In this document: piece after piece, positions 1-10,695 of the stretch | Layout of the letters: every line of letters starts with the position of its first letter | Position numbering within the stretch: position 1 is the stretch's first letter | From: Welwitschia mirabilis | Taxonomy: Eukaryota > Gnetophyta > Gnetopsida > Welwitschiales | DNA: 22,376 nucleotides | Reading direction: 5' to 3' | Assembly: GCA_051453625.1 (NCBI GenBank) | Contig: JBOZIK010000001.1 | Coordinates: forward strand, 16,092,531-16,114,906 | Translations under genes and position numbers: made by a program | The notes under the pieces: generated by a model | Database searches by the model: none | Told to the model about the DNA's origin: nothing | The model's input: the letters and a program-made list of their open reading frames with translations, nothing else

Positions 1-1320
1 AGAGAATTGATTTCCAAAGGTAGTTTTTGGTCTTTTATCTTTTACTAACTAAAAGTAAATAATAAAGTAAATGTAATACATGATGAATAAAGATGAAATG
101 CAAATAAATGGTAATGAAAATGAGATTCTACTTAGATCCTAATCCTTCTGTTATAAGGACTAGCTTCTAGCCTTTCTGTTACAAATACTATTTTTTTTAA
201 TTCATATTAATCAAGAAGAGCATTTAACTAGTTCTTAACTAATATAAACTATCAAATATACCAAGTAGAACATGAAATGAAATATGGAAATGAAATGAAA
301 AATCTACTACTAACCAAGATCAACCTTAACAAAGGTTAACCTCATGATCTAGATAAATCATAGAACTGTCACTTAACTATGATCAACTTAATGCATAAGG
401 GACATTTACAAAATTGAGATAAAATAGTAATTCTATTAATCAAAGGAACTTTACATCCACTTGCAATAGAATAATAGCTTCTCAATGGAAGAGACATAGC
501 ATAACACCAAGAAAACCCCTTTCTGTAGCTATTGAATGAACCTCCTACCTTCAAGCTTCTGTCACAAGTATATCAAGTATAAAAGATGGTTGAATTAAAG
601 GAGGGAAGTAGTATTTATAGTTTTACAATTAATCGTAATCCTAGACATCCATTAAGAAAATCCTAGCTACCCACATGGCCTGTTTGACACTCTTTACAAT
701 GAAATCTACTGCCACAGTGTGAAAATAGTTGTTGTCTTATTAATCATCCACATGATAGTGGGGATAAAACTACCTTTTTTCATTGGGTTGTGTACCCATA
801 TGATACTGTTAGCTCCGTGAGTTTCCCGTGCATGTTACCAAGGTTGTTGTCCTGTTGGTCTTCCACATGACATAGGGGATGACACCTTGAACTATGTGCC
901 CATGTGCTATCGTAGGTTGTGTGAGTTGTCCTCACATTTGTTGTCCTTCCTATCCTCTACACAACCCAAGGGATAATGTCCTATTACCATGTGCTACTAT
1001 CCAAATGTTGCACATGATCTATTCCTGTGTAGTTGTCTTTATCAGCTATTGTCCCCTATGTCATGGGGACGGTAGTGGAGATGACACTCTTTCCAAGCTC
1101 CTCAAGTAGCGAAAATTGGTCTTCTTTACCTTTAGTCCTCCTTCATTATGAAGTATTAGATCATGCCTGAAATGCCTCCAATTATGCTAAGAATTACATG
1201 TTTTCATAATTATCATGTCATCTCTCCATAATCAGCAGAATTGTATCTAAACCTGTATAAATATCCCACAAAAGTACTCCAAATACACCATCAAATTTTT
1301 ACAAATTGGCATCGTAATAG
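1..1320 (-). mobile_element. Divergent Athila-type LTR, truncated by the window edge
   Basis: This stretch aligns by eye with the LTRs at 15049 and 21072 in the same order and orientation. Bases around 1-20 match the LTR 'agagttgattt' block, and 311-375 match the block containing 'tcaaccttaacaaagg' followed by 'cctcat' and 'ctgtca'. The 'ctcaatgga' and 'aacaccaag' blocks match near 493-520, there is a TATA motif at 612-620, and 'aaattggcatcgtaatag' near 1301-1319 corresponds to 'aagttggcatcacaacatag' of the right-hand LTR. It is far more diverged than the right-hand copies are from each other, so it is an older or sister-family insertion. The first part of the LTR lies outside the window and the U3 end is uncertain. 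It could be a solo LTR or the 3' LTR of an element extending to the right. Confidence 0.6.
612..620 (-). promoter_or_regulatory. TATA box of the divergent LTR
   Basis: The minus strand reads CTATAAATA, identical to the motif at the matching place in the other two LTRs (15578-15586 and 21640-21648). It probably marks the LTR promoter, with transcription running leftwards. Confidence 0.5.
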
Positions 1321-1391
1321 TTTATTACATCTAGTTGTATAATAATAGAAAAAAACTTTTCAAATTAATTTAAACCACAAACTCATGTAAC

Positions 1392-2051
1392 TCACTTCTT
1401 ATAAAGACTAGAAACCTTGTTTCTCCTATGAGAATGCCTAGTATTAGATGTCAACCCTATAAAATTCTTACCTAGGAGTAATAGATGCATCTCACTTAGA
1501 GATTTGGATAACATATTAATCTCCTCTGGGTGGGATCTCCAAAATTTTTAATAAGATTTGGCATTCCATATCATTTTTTCCATATTTTCCTTGTCAAAAC
1601 TCAATGCAACAAGGCTAAGAATAGGATTTGTGCCTTAAAGTTGATTAACTCTCTTCTCTAGCACCTTCATTTACCTAGCTAGTAGGCTCAAAGAAATGTT
1701 TAAACTAAATTCCCATAATTGAGTTGTTATGGTTCTCACCCTTAAATACTCATCCACTAGGTAATGGATCATAAGATCAAAAGTCAAGGGAATGACATCG
1801 CTTCCAAAATGGTCTTTGTCAATCTTGGTAATAAAGGAATCTACGGTATTCAAGACCTTAATAGTGGATTTGTAATCATAGTAAAAATACTGTTTTACAA
1901 TGTTTTTAAACCTAACAGAGAGTTGAGGTAACTAGGAATTTACAATACTAATGCACATATCTATCTATGTAGAAATCAAGTTGAACAAATAATGCTTCAT
2001 CTTCTTGACACCATAGGTAGTAATGGAAGAAGGAGAAGGAGTGTAAGCCAT
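1392..2051 (-). pseudogene. Unidentified 220-codon decayed ORF
   Basis: On the minus strand an ATG at 2051 opens a frame that runs to a TGA at 1392-1394 with no frameshift, interrupted by five stops, all TAA or TAG. Read as lost Gln codons (CAA/CAG), they restore one continuous protein of about 219 residues. It starts MAYTPSPSSITTYG and has a hydrophobic middle (LTFDLMIHYLVDEYL) and a basic C-terminus. The longest stop-free piece is 1671-1853. I do not recognise the family. It lies just upstream, in the minus sense, of the related LTR at 1-1320, so it could be an extra ORF placed before a 3' LTR, like the env-like ORF of Athila elements. It could also be an unrelated intronless gene copy. That the region once coded is well supported; its identity is open. 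Confidence 0.5.
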
Positions 2052-2639
2052 AAGAATTAATGAAAAAAGATAAGAAAGAGTGAAAATAATTAATTAAATA
2101 AATTTTTAAGCTAAATTAAATAATTATGGATAATTAACATGTGAAGAACGGAATTTATAATACAAGTCTTACTATTATACTTGATAACTATAATTTATAT
2201 TAAATTACCTAATGCATACATGTTTAGTCATAAGACAAAAGATTAAGTAAAATTAGTATACCTGTTTTGTTACTAGCTAAAGAATATCAAGTGTTGGCAT
2301 AAATATTAAAGCAAGTTTAGAATTGAAAGATTCCAAACTGACCAAGAATCAACCTGAAGTCAGAACTTTAGATTGATTTATGATCAGTTTAGATTTTTTA
2401 AACTACATGCTATTGTAGGGACCCACAACATTTTGACACCATAAACTATAGTACTAGGTAATTATAAAAAATTTTAAAATACCTTTAATTAAAAATAAAA
2501 TTCTTTTTAGGCTATATGTAATGATTCAGAAAAGATTTTCCTTTTTTTTCCAAGAAAGAATACGAAATGAAATTTACCATTGTTTTTCTTCTAATATATA
2601 ATGGGATCTAAAATTATAAGAATCACTTAATTAATTGAT

Positions 2640-3020
2640 ACAAACTTAGAAAACTTTCAGTCAAATTTTAAATTAAAACATTATTAATAACTTGAATCTT
2701 TTAGTTGATACTAACTCAAAGTTAAAAATTTGAGCCAAATTTCAAGCCAAATTGTTTATCTTCTTGTGCTCGGAAACTTATAATCAAATAAAATCTCATG
2801 ATTAACAAACATCAACTCAAATTTAAAACTTTAAGTTGGATTTCAGGCTAACCTAATAAATTCTTTACTTTACAAGTAAAAAATAAGAATCATTTGGTTG
2901 ATTAACATCAACTCAAAATTAGAAATTCAAATTAGATTTCAAGATAGACCTTCAGCAATTAAGTCCCAGAAGTTAAGTGATATTAGTCCAAAGCTAAATC
3001 TTTGTATTAGATTTTAAGCC
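2640..3020. repeat. Degenerate short tandem repeat (about 70-100 bp units)
   Basis: A block of the form 'gat(ta)ac atcaactcaaa .. aaa .. ttcaa(g) .. gatttcaagccaa' recurs with spacing of roughly 70-101 bp, near 2640, 2706, 2801, 2898 and 2978. The copies are heavily diverged. The best-matched pair is at 2801-2850 and 2899-2950. Confidence 0.4.
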
Positions 3021-4076
3021 AACTTCACCTTTTAAACTTACTTCTGAAAAAGAAAGGTCTCATTCTTGATGATCTCCCTTAAGTTACCTCTATAAATATA
3101 CCACAAGACTATGATTTTTGATTATTACTTACTATTATAATGATGGTGGTTATAATTTAGAGGACCCAATCGAGAACTCTTGAGTTTTTAATGACCACCT
3201 TTAAACTCTTTCGACTACCTCTATAATAGATTTGATAGCTAAGTTCTTAATGATCCTCATTAAACTTAATGTTATAAAGAATAATCACTACTTAAATATT
3301 ACTTTCCATTACCTTATCATTCCACTTAAACTTGTTCTCGATGTCCCCTTTTCATTCTCAATGATCCCCAATATGAGGTCAGTTTCATGTCATCTCAATC
3401 AAATTAGCATCTATGATATAAGTGTCAACTTAGTAAATTTTTAAATTTATACCTTACTAATATGTCATTCAAATTTTTCGAACATAAGTAAAGTACAAAA
3501 ATTTCCAATTATATCTATTTTCTTTACGATAAGATTTCTCATTTATTACTTAAACACGTAAATTGAATACAATAGTAAGTATGAGTTTTTGCTTGTTTAA
3601 AGTGGAAAATAAATTGATAATTTCTACTTTCTTATTATGTTTAGCTACTTTCTTATTTTCAAGCTTCTTAGTAATGATGGAATTTCTTCAATTATTTCAG
3701 GTATTGTTAATACTTTATTTTAAGCATTTAAGAACATGTTGAACTTTGGGGAGAGTTGAATGAATTCCATATCAAAAATATTTTTACATCTAGTTAAATA
3801 ATGTTTTATATGCCAAGGAAGAAAATTTTTACTTAGTAAGTTATTTTAAAAGATCATTTATTGCAAGAATTTCTTTGTTACACACATTTTTTCATATCTA
3901 ACTCCAACACTAGTGAATTTTTTTATAGAAGGTAAGGTCATTTTATCATTAAATTTTTCTCAAGTTTTTCTAAACCCCTGCTTGATAAAGTTCAAATAGA
4001 GAATTGTTGAGTTAGAATGGTATGAGTGTCTTCCTTTAAATGATAGATTTTCTTTGAAATCCGTATGTGAATTTTA
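3021..4076. other. AT-rich stretch with no recognisable feature
   Basis: I see no convincing coding region. Between about 3060 and 3380 short pyrimidine-rich phrases such as 'cctctataa' and 'aatgatcc' recur, suggesting an old degenerate repeat. A 70-codon open stretch at 3232-3444 looks random. Confidence 0.4.
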
Positions 4077-4086
4077 NNNNNNNNNN
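4077..4086. other. 10-N assembly gap
   Basis: Ten unresolved bases just upstream of the decayed coding region that starts near 4174. Confidence 0.95.
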
Positions 4087-4173
4087 AAAAAATTGAGAAT
4101 TAATGATGCTAAAAGTATATTGGAAACTACTGTGTAGAATTAGAGGCTAAAAATTACGTAAGAAGAAATATAA

Positions 4174-6560
4174 GAAATTTTGCCCTTAACACCTAATGGA
4201 AAGTCCATTAATGGCACCAACAGAAAGAAAGATACAAATCTAAGTATGAGTCTTATAAAACAGGTGGTAGTTCAAGGAAGAATATCATTACATAAAAATA
4301 TAAATCCAAAATTCTTTATTATTTCCAAAATCATGGTTAGTAATTTAGCATCCATTCTTCACAAGTAAAAGGGTATCACATTACCTGACCTATATTTGAT
4401 TGTAATAGTAAAGGATAAGATAAAATGCACCAATGTAAATATTATAGAAGGGATCTTTTTGTGGCTAGAAAGGAATATTACAAAATTGAATAAAGCTGAA
4501 TTGGGGTATGAAGGATAGTACGGCTTGGATTTTCTTCTCTAATCATCCAAAGTTTTAGTAAACATAAGATTCTATTCTAACCGAATAAGTCTTGTATTGA
4601 AGTATCTATTTAGAGCCTATTTGGAGTTTAAGAATTAAGTCTCTTGAGAACTCTAAGATACAAGACTATTTAGCTAGATCTAATGGAATACTTTTATACC
4701 CATAAAAGTATACTTTCACTACTACCCTCCTCAAGAATACTAAAAAACATTATCCAATTCACATTCAAACAACTTCTTCCTTTCTATCTATTTTAGTTTG
4801 GCTAATTCTCTAAAGCACTATAGGAAGATAAATTAGATAGTCTCTATACTACTTCAAAATCAATTAAAGATGAGATTCAAACCTATCTAGGTAGAAAATA
4901 AGAAGTTTTAGCATTGTAAAATCATGTTGGTAATCTAAAAAATGAAAATAAATTCTTGAAATAGAGATTAGATCAAGAATAAGAAATCAACGTAAACCTA
5001 CCATATGAGATCACCATTAAAGAAGAAAGATCCAACTCTCTAAAATTTTCAAAGATTTAAGCAGGAAAATATGGAGATCTTATAAAGACATTGATAAACT
5101 ACAGATAGCTACCAAATATAGGGGATAATTAGAAAATTTCTTGAGGAAAGGGTTAAATAGATTAGCACCCTCATTATAAAATGTTACTTTAAGCAAAAAG
5201 TACGATGTTGAATATATAGAACACTAGTAGAAATTCATCACATTCATGTACAATGACGGGTCTCTACCCCTAAATATAAAGCATTCACATAAAATCCATT
5301 CATACCTATAGGAAATGAATAAACAAATCATGAAGATTCATGTGAATGCCTAAGAATATAGACATAAATGTCTTGAGGCTCTGAATTATTTGGGATATAA
5401 TTAGTCTCTTTTGGGATCTAATGTGAGAGACATAGATCAGATAATAATAGAAAATAAGACTCTTAAGAATCAAAGGGAAAAATAAATGTTTTCTTGTCAA
5501 CCTCCACACAATTCATTAATAAAATATTTTTTATTAAAAATAGGGGAGGAAATCAGAAGAGTAATCTCTAGTGATGTGGAAAACAAAATAAAGTTGAGTA
5601 TTATTAATGCTCTAATAGAATATCATGTGGAGTTAAAGAAGGATATTATAATAATAAGCCTTAAATATAACTAATACATTATTCAAATTTTAGAAAAATA
5701 AAACATGAGATTTCTCCATGAGATTGTTCCATGAGATTTATCTCATCGAAGTAACGTTGGATAAGTGGATTGGGTTTAGACATGAAGAATTCATTATTCT
5801 ATATAGCCTTGATTATTACAATAAAAGTTATACAACTTTATTAATATATTTTAAGAGCATTTGGAAAGTGTTATTTTAAAAACTTCTAGGGGATGATTAA
5901 AGCTAAGTCATATTTTTAATAATTAAAAAAGAGATATTAAAGCATTACCACTTGAAATTATTTAGAAAGGAATGGAGGTTCCCATAAGAGAACTTTTAAA
6001 ATTTTTAAATAATAATACAAAAAAAAAAAGGCTATTAGAAGAGTGCAAATTAGATGTCAAAGGTTTTACTATATCCTTGTAGAAATTTTAGCAATTATGT
6101 TCTTTTATAGATCAAATTATTAAGAATATGACTATGCTGAGAGGCATATTTGTGGATTTTTTTTAGAATTAGAAAATAAATATTCCTCTAAAATATATGT
6201 AGTTCTACTTAAGTAAACATCAAAACTGAGACTGCAAGTTTTGACAACTCTAGTGCTAGAATGTGTGTTCAAGAGTCCTAAAGTAAAAGTTTCTTTATCT
6301 TTTAAAAGAAAGAGAGAAGAAGCAACCAAGTCAAGAGCTCCTTCATAAGGTAGAAGATAGGATAGAAAAGTAGCTCTAGAGTAAGTAGAAATAAAGATCA
6401 TCGATTTGATTACTCCTACTCTTCAAGAGGAACACAGAAAGTTCTTAAAGGCCTTAAAGAAGATAAAACAGTCTACTCAACCAACTAGATAAATGAAGAG
6501 CTAGAATCCAGTAGGGAGGACGCATTTATTTTAAAAAGAAGAAAATAAAAATAATAAGGT
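4174..6560 (+). pseudogene. Long decayed coding region of unknown family
   Basis: Plus-strand reading can be followed through at least five pieces. The first, about 4174-4830, is in one frame and is open at 4180-4368. The second, about 4824-5060, is Leu/Glu/Lys-rich and coiled-coil-like (for example LKNENKFLK). The third, about 5002-5740, stays in one frame for some 240 codons and contains the stop-free piece 5486-5674. The fourth, about 5739-5880, contains LDKWIGFRHEEF. The fifth, about 5945-6160, contains KGMEVPIRELLKFL. A basic tail (KRKREE) follows near 6310. About ten of eleven stops in the third piece are TAA or TAG, compatible with former Gln codons. The ancestral product may have been several hundred residues and mostly helical. 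I do not recognise the family. A transposon accessory protein, an old virus-derived gene or a captured host gene are all possible. There is no start codon at the 5' end, which may lie in or beyond the 10-N gap. Confidence 0.4.
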
Positions 6561-6804
6561 TCTTATTTTCTCTCTTTTATAGATATTTGTTTGTTTATTA
6601 AAGGACTCATGAAACCTTAAGCTTCAGGGAACTAATGAGGATAAATTTTAATGTAAATTATGTTTATTAATAAAGTGTTTTTATTATCTTAATCACACAT
6701 TTTAAATAACAATAGATTTTTTTAAGTAGTATATTCAGTAATCAATAGGTTAATTAGTTAGAATTTTAGTAGGTTAGTGTGTATAATTTATTATTTTGTT
6801 TTAG

Positions 6805-6930
6805 GTACAAGATGCCATGTGGCATAAAGATGGAAGAGAAGGTTGGGGTGATGAAGAAGAAGTAGTAAATTCCAACCATATACCTATTCCTAAAAATCAA
6901 AGGAAAAAAAAAGAACAAATTAGGTTATAA
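6805..6930 (+). pseudogene. Possible terminal exon behind a splice acceptor
   Basis: A T-rich tract ending 'attttgttttag' (to 6804) looks like a plant 3' splice site. It is followed by 41 open codons and a TAA at 6928-6930. The peptide begins VQDAMWHKDGREGWGDEEE and ends in a Lys/Arg-rich stretch. No stop interrupts it, although the flanking DNA is full of stops. It could be the last exon of the decayed gene ending near 6560, or a separate gene fragment. I do not recognise the protein. Confidence 0.3.
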
Positions 6931-7439
6931 TAATATTATCTCTATTTGCTCTTGTTTATATAGTTGAACATAAATTAGGATAATTCATAGTACTTAGAAA
7001 TAAGTATTATCTAGTATATCATCTAAATTATATCATGTTTTATTACTTTTATTATTTACCCTTGATGTAATATACGCATGTAGTAATTTAGTAGTAATAA
7101 ACCAACCTAACTAGTTCAAGTAACTTCATCATAATACTATTATAATGATGCATTTTGAACTAGATGGTTGACTCTCAACTAATTCTATAGTAAAACTTTT
7201 ATTAATTTTATTTAATGGTGTGAGCTTATCTTAGGTTGACAGCAACATAGTTTCTTCATTTTTCTAGTATTATTTTATATTATCTAATATTATTTAGTAA
7301 TATCTTTTACACTTATTTCACCATATAAGCATCCATCAAAGTAAAAAAAAAAAATACTCTGCAAAGTAGAAACAAAAAGCCAAAAGGTTACCATTTTTAA
7401 TGATATTAAAGAACTAAATAATAGGAAATTAATATCATA
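6931..7439. other. AT-rich stretch with no recognisable feature
   Basis: I see no gene, repeat or RNA here. The sequence is A/T-rich with stops in all frames. Confidence 0.4.
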
Positions 7440-8700
7440 GAAAATCCTATATAAAAAATATAGATCATGAGAATAAGAGCATTGATACTTTGCTAAGTTT
7501 TGAATTTATATGTTTCCTTTTTAAATTATACTTAATTTCTCTATAAAAACATTAGATTTGAAACTATTAATTTAAAAGATGTATTCTCATAATTCTTAAT
7601 CATTTTTTTGTAATATTTTAAGGAGTGTGATATTAGCATCTTTGTATCTTTGTTTATTGCTAAATTCACACTATAAAGGGAGGCTAAGAAAAATAATAGA
7701 GATTGTAAAGAAAAGGAAAATAAAAGGATTCATTATTTAATGATTACAATGCTATGAACACTATAAAATAGAGTTTGTAATAATAGACATAAATTACAAG
7801 AAGGATTATCATAATTAATAAGATTAAAGTAAAAAACTAGGATAAAGTAAAATTGCAATGAATCCTATACAAAGAAATATAGATTTCAGAAAGAGGAGCA
7901 CTGACTCTTATCAAGTTTTACATTTACATTTCTTTTTAAATTATAAGAAATTTCTCCATAAGAATAGTTCTAATAAGAAATTGTTGATATGAAATGTTTA
8001 TTTTGAAAATTATTTATCATCTCCTCATTTAATTCATTTTGAACAAATTAACATCAACATCCTTGTATCTATGTGAATTGTAAATTTATAATGTTATAAT
8101 TAAACATACATTCAAAACTTAAATAGTAAAAAAAATGCATAAACTATAAATTTATAAAATTAAAAAACTTATAAAACTTTTAAAATTATTAAAATTTAAA
8201 AATTCAAAAATTTATAGAAGTAAATAACAATAATCAACAAGATCAAAGGAATACACTAGGAGAAATTAAAATCTCAGAAAATCTTACACATGAAATATAA
8301 ATCAAAAGAAGATAATCATTGATAGCCTACTAACTTTTACATTTATGTGTTTAATTTTTTATTGCATATAATTTTTTCTTAAGAACTTTTTAGAGTATAA
8401 AATGTTAATATAAAAATTTTATACTTATAATAATTTATCACTTTTTCATTTACTTCATTTTGAGTAATCTAATATTAATATTCTTATATCTTTGTGCATT
8501 ATTCACTTATAATATTATGATTAAATATACATTAAAAACTTAAATAATTAAAGAACTCATAAAACTTATAAACATATAAATTTTTTAAAGTGTTTAAACT
8601 TCTAAAAGTTTTAAAATATATAAACTTAGTAATTTATAATCTTATAAAAGTAAATAACAATCAAATAAACTTGAAAAATTAAAAATATTATTAAATAAAT
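7440..8700. repeat. Three tandem copies of a unit of about 421 bp
   Basis: Three diverged direct copies lie head to tail. Matching landmarks are 'aatcctatataaaaaatatagat' near 7444, 'aatcctatacaaagaaatatagat' near 7861 and 'aatcttacacatgaaatataaat' near 8281. In each copy these are followed by 'aagttttacatttat..tt(t)cttttta', a 'tttatca..t(c/t)attta.ttcattttga' block and 'catc.ttgtatctttg'. The 'tatct' landmark falls at 7645, 8066 and 8487, exactly 421 bp apart both times. Units 2 and 3 also share a tail of 'attaaacatacattcaaaacttaaata' type. No stable ORF is present. It resembles a short satellite or an internal repeat of a transposon. Confidence 0.65.
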
Positions 8701-9334
8701 TAGTAATGTATCATGGTATCTTAAAATATTATAAAATTAAAAAAACCTATAGAAGTAAAGAACTCATAACTAAGTTAATTATAGATATCTATCATTTTTT
8801 ACTCTCTAGAGTTTCATCATGAGGTTATCTTCATCGCAAGGTCTTAGAAAACTAAACAGGGATATAGAACAATGAATTAGAAAATGGAATACCAATGAGC
8901 TCTAAATCATGAAAGGAAAATAAGATATAGACACAAAGATTTCAATGGGAAACTAGTTATAAATCAAACTCCTCAAATGTACATAATGATAACAGATACA
9001 ATAATAATTCACAAGGTATAACTTAAATTAATTCATTGCTTTTCTATTTTATTAGCCTTCAATTTGTACTAAAATCACTCTTCTTTATGTTTATAGATAA
9101 GATGTATATTAGAAATATTCAAAATGTTTCTACATCACCTTATATTAAATTATACCAAATTCTTGATTATACAATGCAAGAATTTAATTAATAGATGGAA
9201 ACTATGCTTATAGAAAGAACGCTCTTAATACTAGTTAATGAGAAGATATTTAACATTGGTAAATGATAGAAAGAGAATATAGAGAAGGATGATTACCATA
9301 ATTAACAATCACTCTTATGTACAGAACAATGCCA
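8701..9334. other. AT-rich stretch with no recognisable feature
   Basis: No coding remnant or repeat could be supported between the tandem array and the inverted repeat. It could belong to the 5' part of the decayed Helitron. Confidence 0.35.
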
Positions 9335-9422
9335 AAGGTAGTGTAGTACAAGAATTTTAAAAATCAATGTATTATTCTTGACATCAACTCTTACACAAAT
9401 ATTGGATTAACTACACTACCTT
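9335..9422. repeat. Perfect 13-bp inverted repeat with a nested stem
   Basis: 'aaggtagtgtagt' at 9335-9347 is the exact reverse complement of 9410-9422. Inside it, 'caagaat' (9349-9355) pairs with 'attcttg' (9374-9380). The transcript could form a branched hairpin about 88 nt long. It lies about 200 bp upstream of the Helitron coding remnant. Confidence 0.5.
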
Positions 9423-9618
9423 AACTTACATAAATATAAAGGTAATATATTTATAATAATTAAAACATTTTGGAAATAACTATCAGTTGTTATATAACTA
9501 AGATCATGCAGAATTTGTAATAAGCTTTATTATTTTATATACTTAGCATAAGGTAAGCATGGCACTTCCTCTAGATGGTATGAATATGAAAAAAATGAAG
9601 GCATCACATCTATAGATC

Positions 9619-10695
9619 AAAAATAGATGTCTTTTTACTCTTAATGAAATGGATTCAAGATTGTAGCCACTTCTTTTAGCCCATCTTAAATAGATTAAAG
9701 AGATGTTTATATTAAGGATAAATCCATTAGTTCAAGTCACAGATGTAATTTGTGGTTAATTAAAATATCAAGGACAAACATTAAGTATTTCATAATATTT
9801 TTCATATATTGAAAATCTCCTACCATTTAAAATTAGAAAGAGATACATCCTTATATTTCAGATAAGGACTCAACTCAGTAATTAATATAATTTTATTACA
9901 AATAAGAAGCAACTTTATAATGCATTATGATTTAAGAAGGAGAAGAATCTTTTCTACCAAGATGTTAAGATAGATATGCTTAAATTAGATGACATCAATA
10001 AGGATAAATATGTTAATATCTTCCACATGATTCAAGAGAGTACTCTTGATGAAGAGGAAGGGAATATTTAGTTATATTATCATGGCTAAATTCTAGAAAT
10101 AGATAAATCTAATGTCATTTAATACACATCCTTAGTTCCTCATAGTGTTTTCAATTTGGAAGAGAGTTTGAAGCCATAGACAACTAGCTACAAAATGCTT
10201 TTGATGATATCTTAGTAAGTACTTATTGGCCATTACTAGTAGAGTTATCTATCAATGCATTTAACACTAGAGGTATGTTATTGATGTCATTTCTATCATT
10301 GTTTCCTATAGGTAACTATGATATTCTTACATGAAGAGCCAAGGATATTAAGCTACATGAGTTTGTAAAGCATCTTTGAAAATACAAAGATAGAAAGTTT
10401 GGTTATCATTCAAGATGTAGGTAGGATTTTCATATTTTAGTTAAAGTATTAATGAATTTAATAGAAATTCAACAATAAACATCTTCATATATTATTTTCT
10501 CCTTTAGGTATTATATGTTCAACATGATTATAAGACATAAGAGACTTAAGTTGCTAATAGTTTTTTTTAAAGAGAACATATTAGATGTCCCAATAATAGT
10601 AGAAAAATTACATGAACAAATGAACAGTCATCAATTGAATGAATTAGTAGACTACTTGATGAGATATGAAACCTCTTTAAGAGGTACATTCTGAT
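9619..10695 (+). pseudogene. Decayed Helitron protein, N-terminal domain
   Basis: This is the remnant of a plant Helitron Rep/helicase-type protein, a rolling-circle DNA transposon enzyme. Only the Helitron-like N-terminal domain can be read. Piece 1 (about 9619-10190) contains RCLFTLNEMDSRL, a segment around IKEMFILRINPLVQV, then LFYQDVKIDMLKLDD and an acidic TLDEEE. Piece 2, after a frameshift near 10200, contains INAFNTRGMLLMSFLSLFPIG, the family hallmark that normally resembles 'NEFNTPGLFxMAFPTLFPxG', then KLHEFVKHL and KYKDRKF. Piece 3 lies after an intron and contains YYMFNMIIRHK, a segment around VPIIVEKLHEQM, then MRYETSLRGT. The order and spacing match the family well. At least ten stops and one frameshift make it non-functional. 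The catalytic Rep (HUH) and helicase domains are not recognisable downstream. Weak similarity may continue to about 10935 in another frame. Termini (5' TC, 3' hairpin plus CTRR) were not located. Confidence 0.75.
10421..10507 (+). other. Intron inside the Helitron remnant
   Basis: These 87 bp begin GTAGG and end CTCCTTTAG. Removing them joins 'ag' and 'g' into an Arg codon, giving HSRCR followed by YYMFNMIIRHK, which is the expected continuation in this family. The intron is phase 2 and contains in-frame TAG and TAA. Both splice sites still look functional. Confidence 0.65.

Noticed and set aside
894-1109. 71-codon plus-strand Cys-rich frame
   Set aside because: It lies inside the divergent LTR and opposite to its transcription. 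The Cys pattern is irregular.
3232-3444. 70-codon plus-strand frame
   Set aside because: AT-rich, with no motif, and flanked by stops and repeated pyrimidine phrases. Likely random.
6132-6401. 89-codon minus-strand frame
   Set aside because: It lies antisense to the decayed plus-strand coding region, shows no recognisable domain, and its reading is explained by that overlap.
4174-6560. Endogenous pararetrovirus (Caulimoviridae) origin for the unknown gene
   Set aside because: It was considered because of the coiled-coil and basic tail. I could not find a movement-protein, protease or reverse-transcriptase motif in the right order, so I leave it unassigned.
7440-8700. CRISPR-like array
   Set aside because: The units are about 421 bp, diverged along their whole length, and have no short repeat and spacer structure. 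The genome is a plant's.
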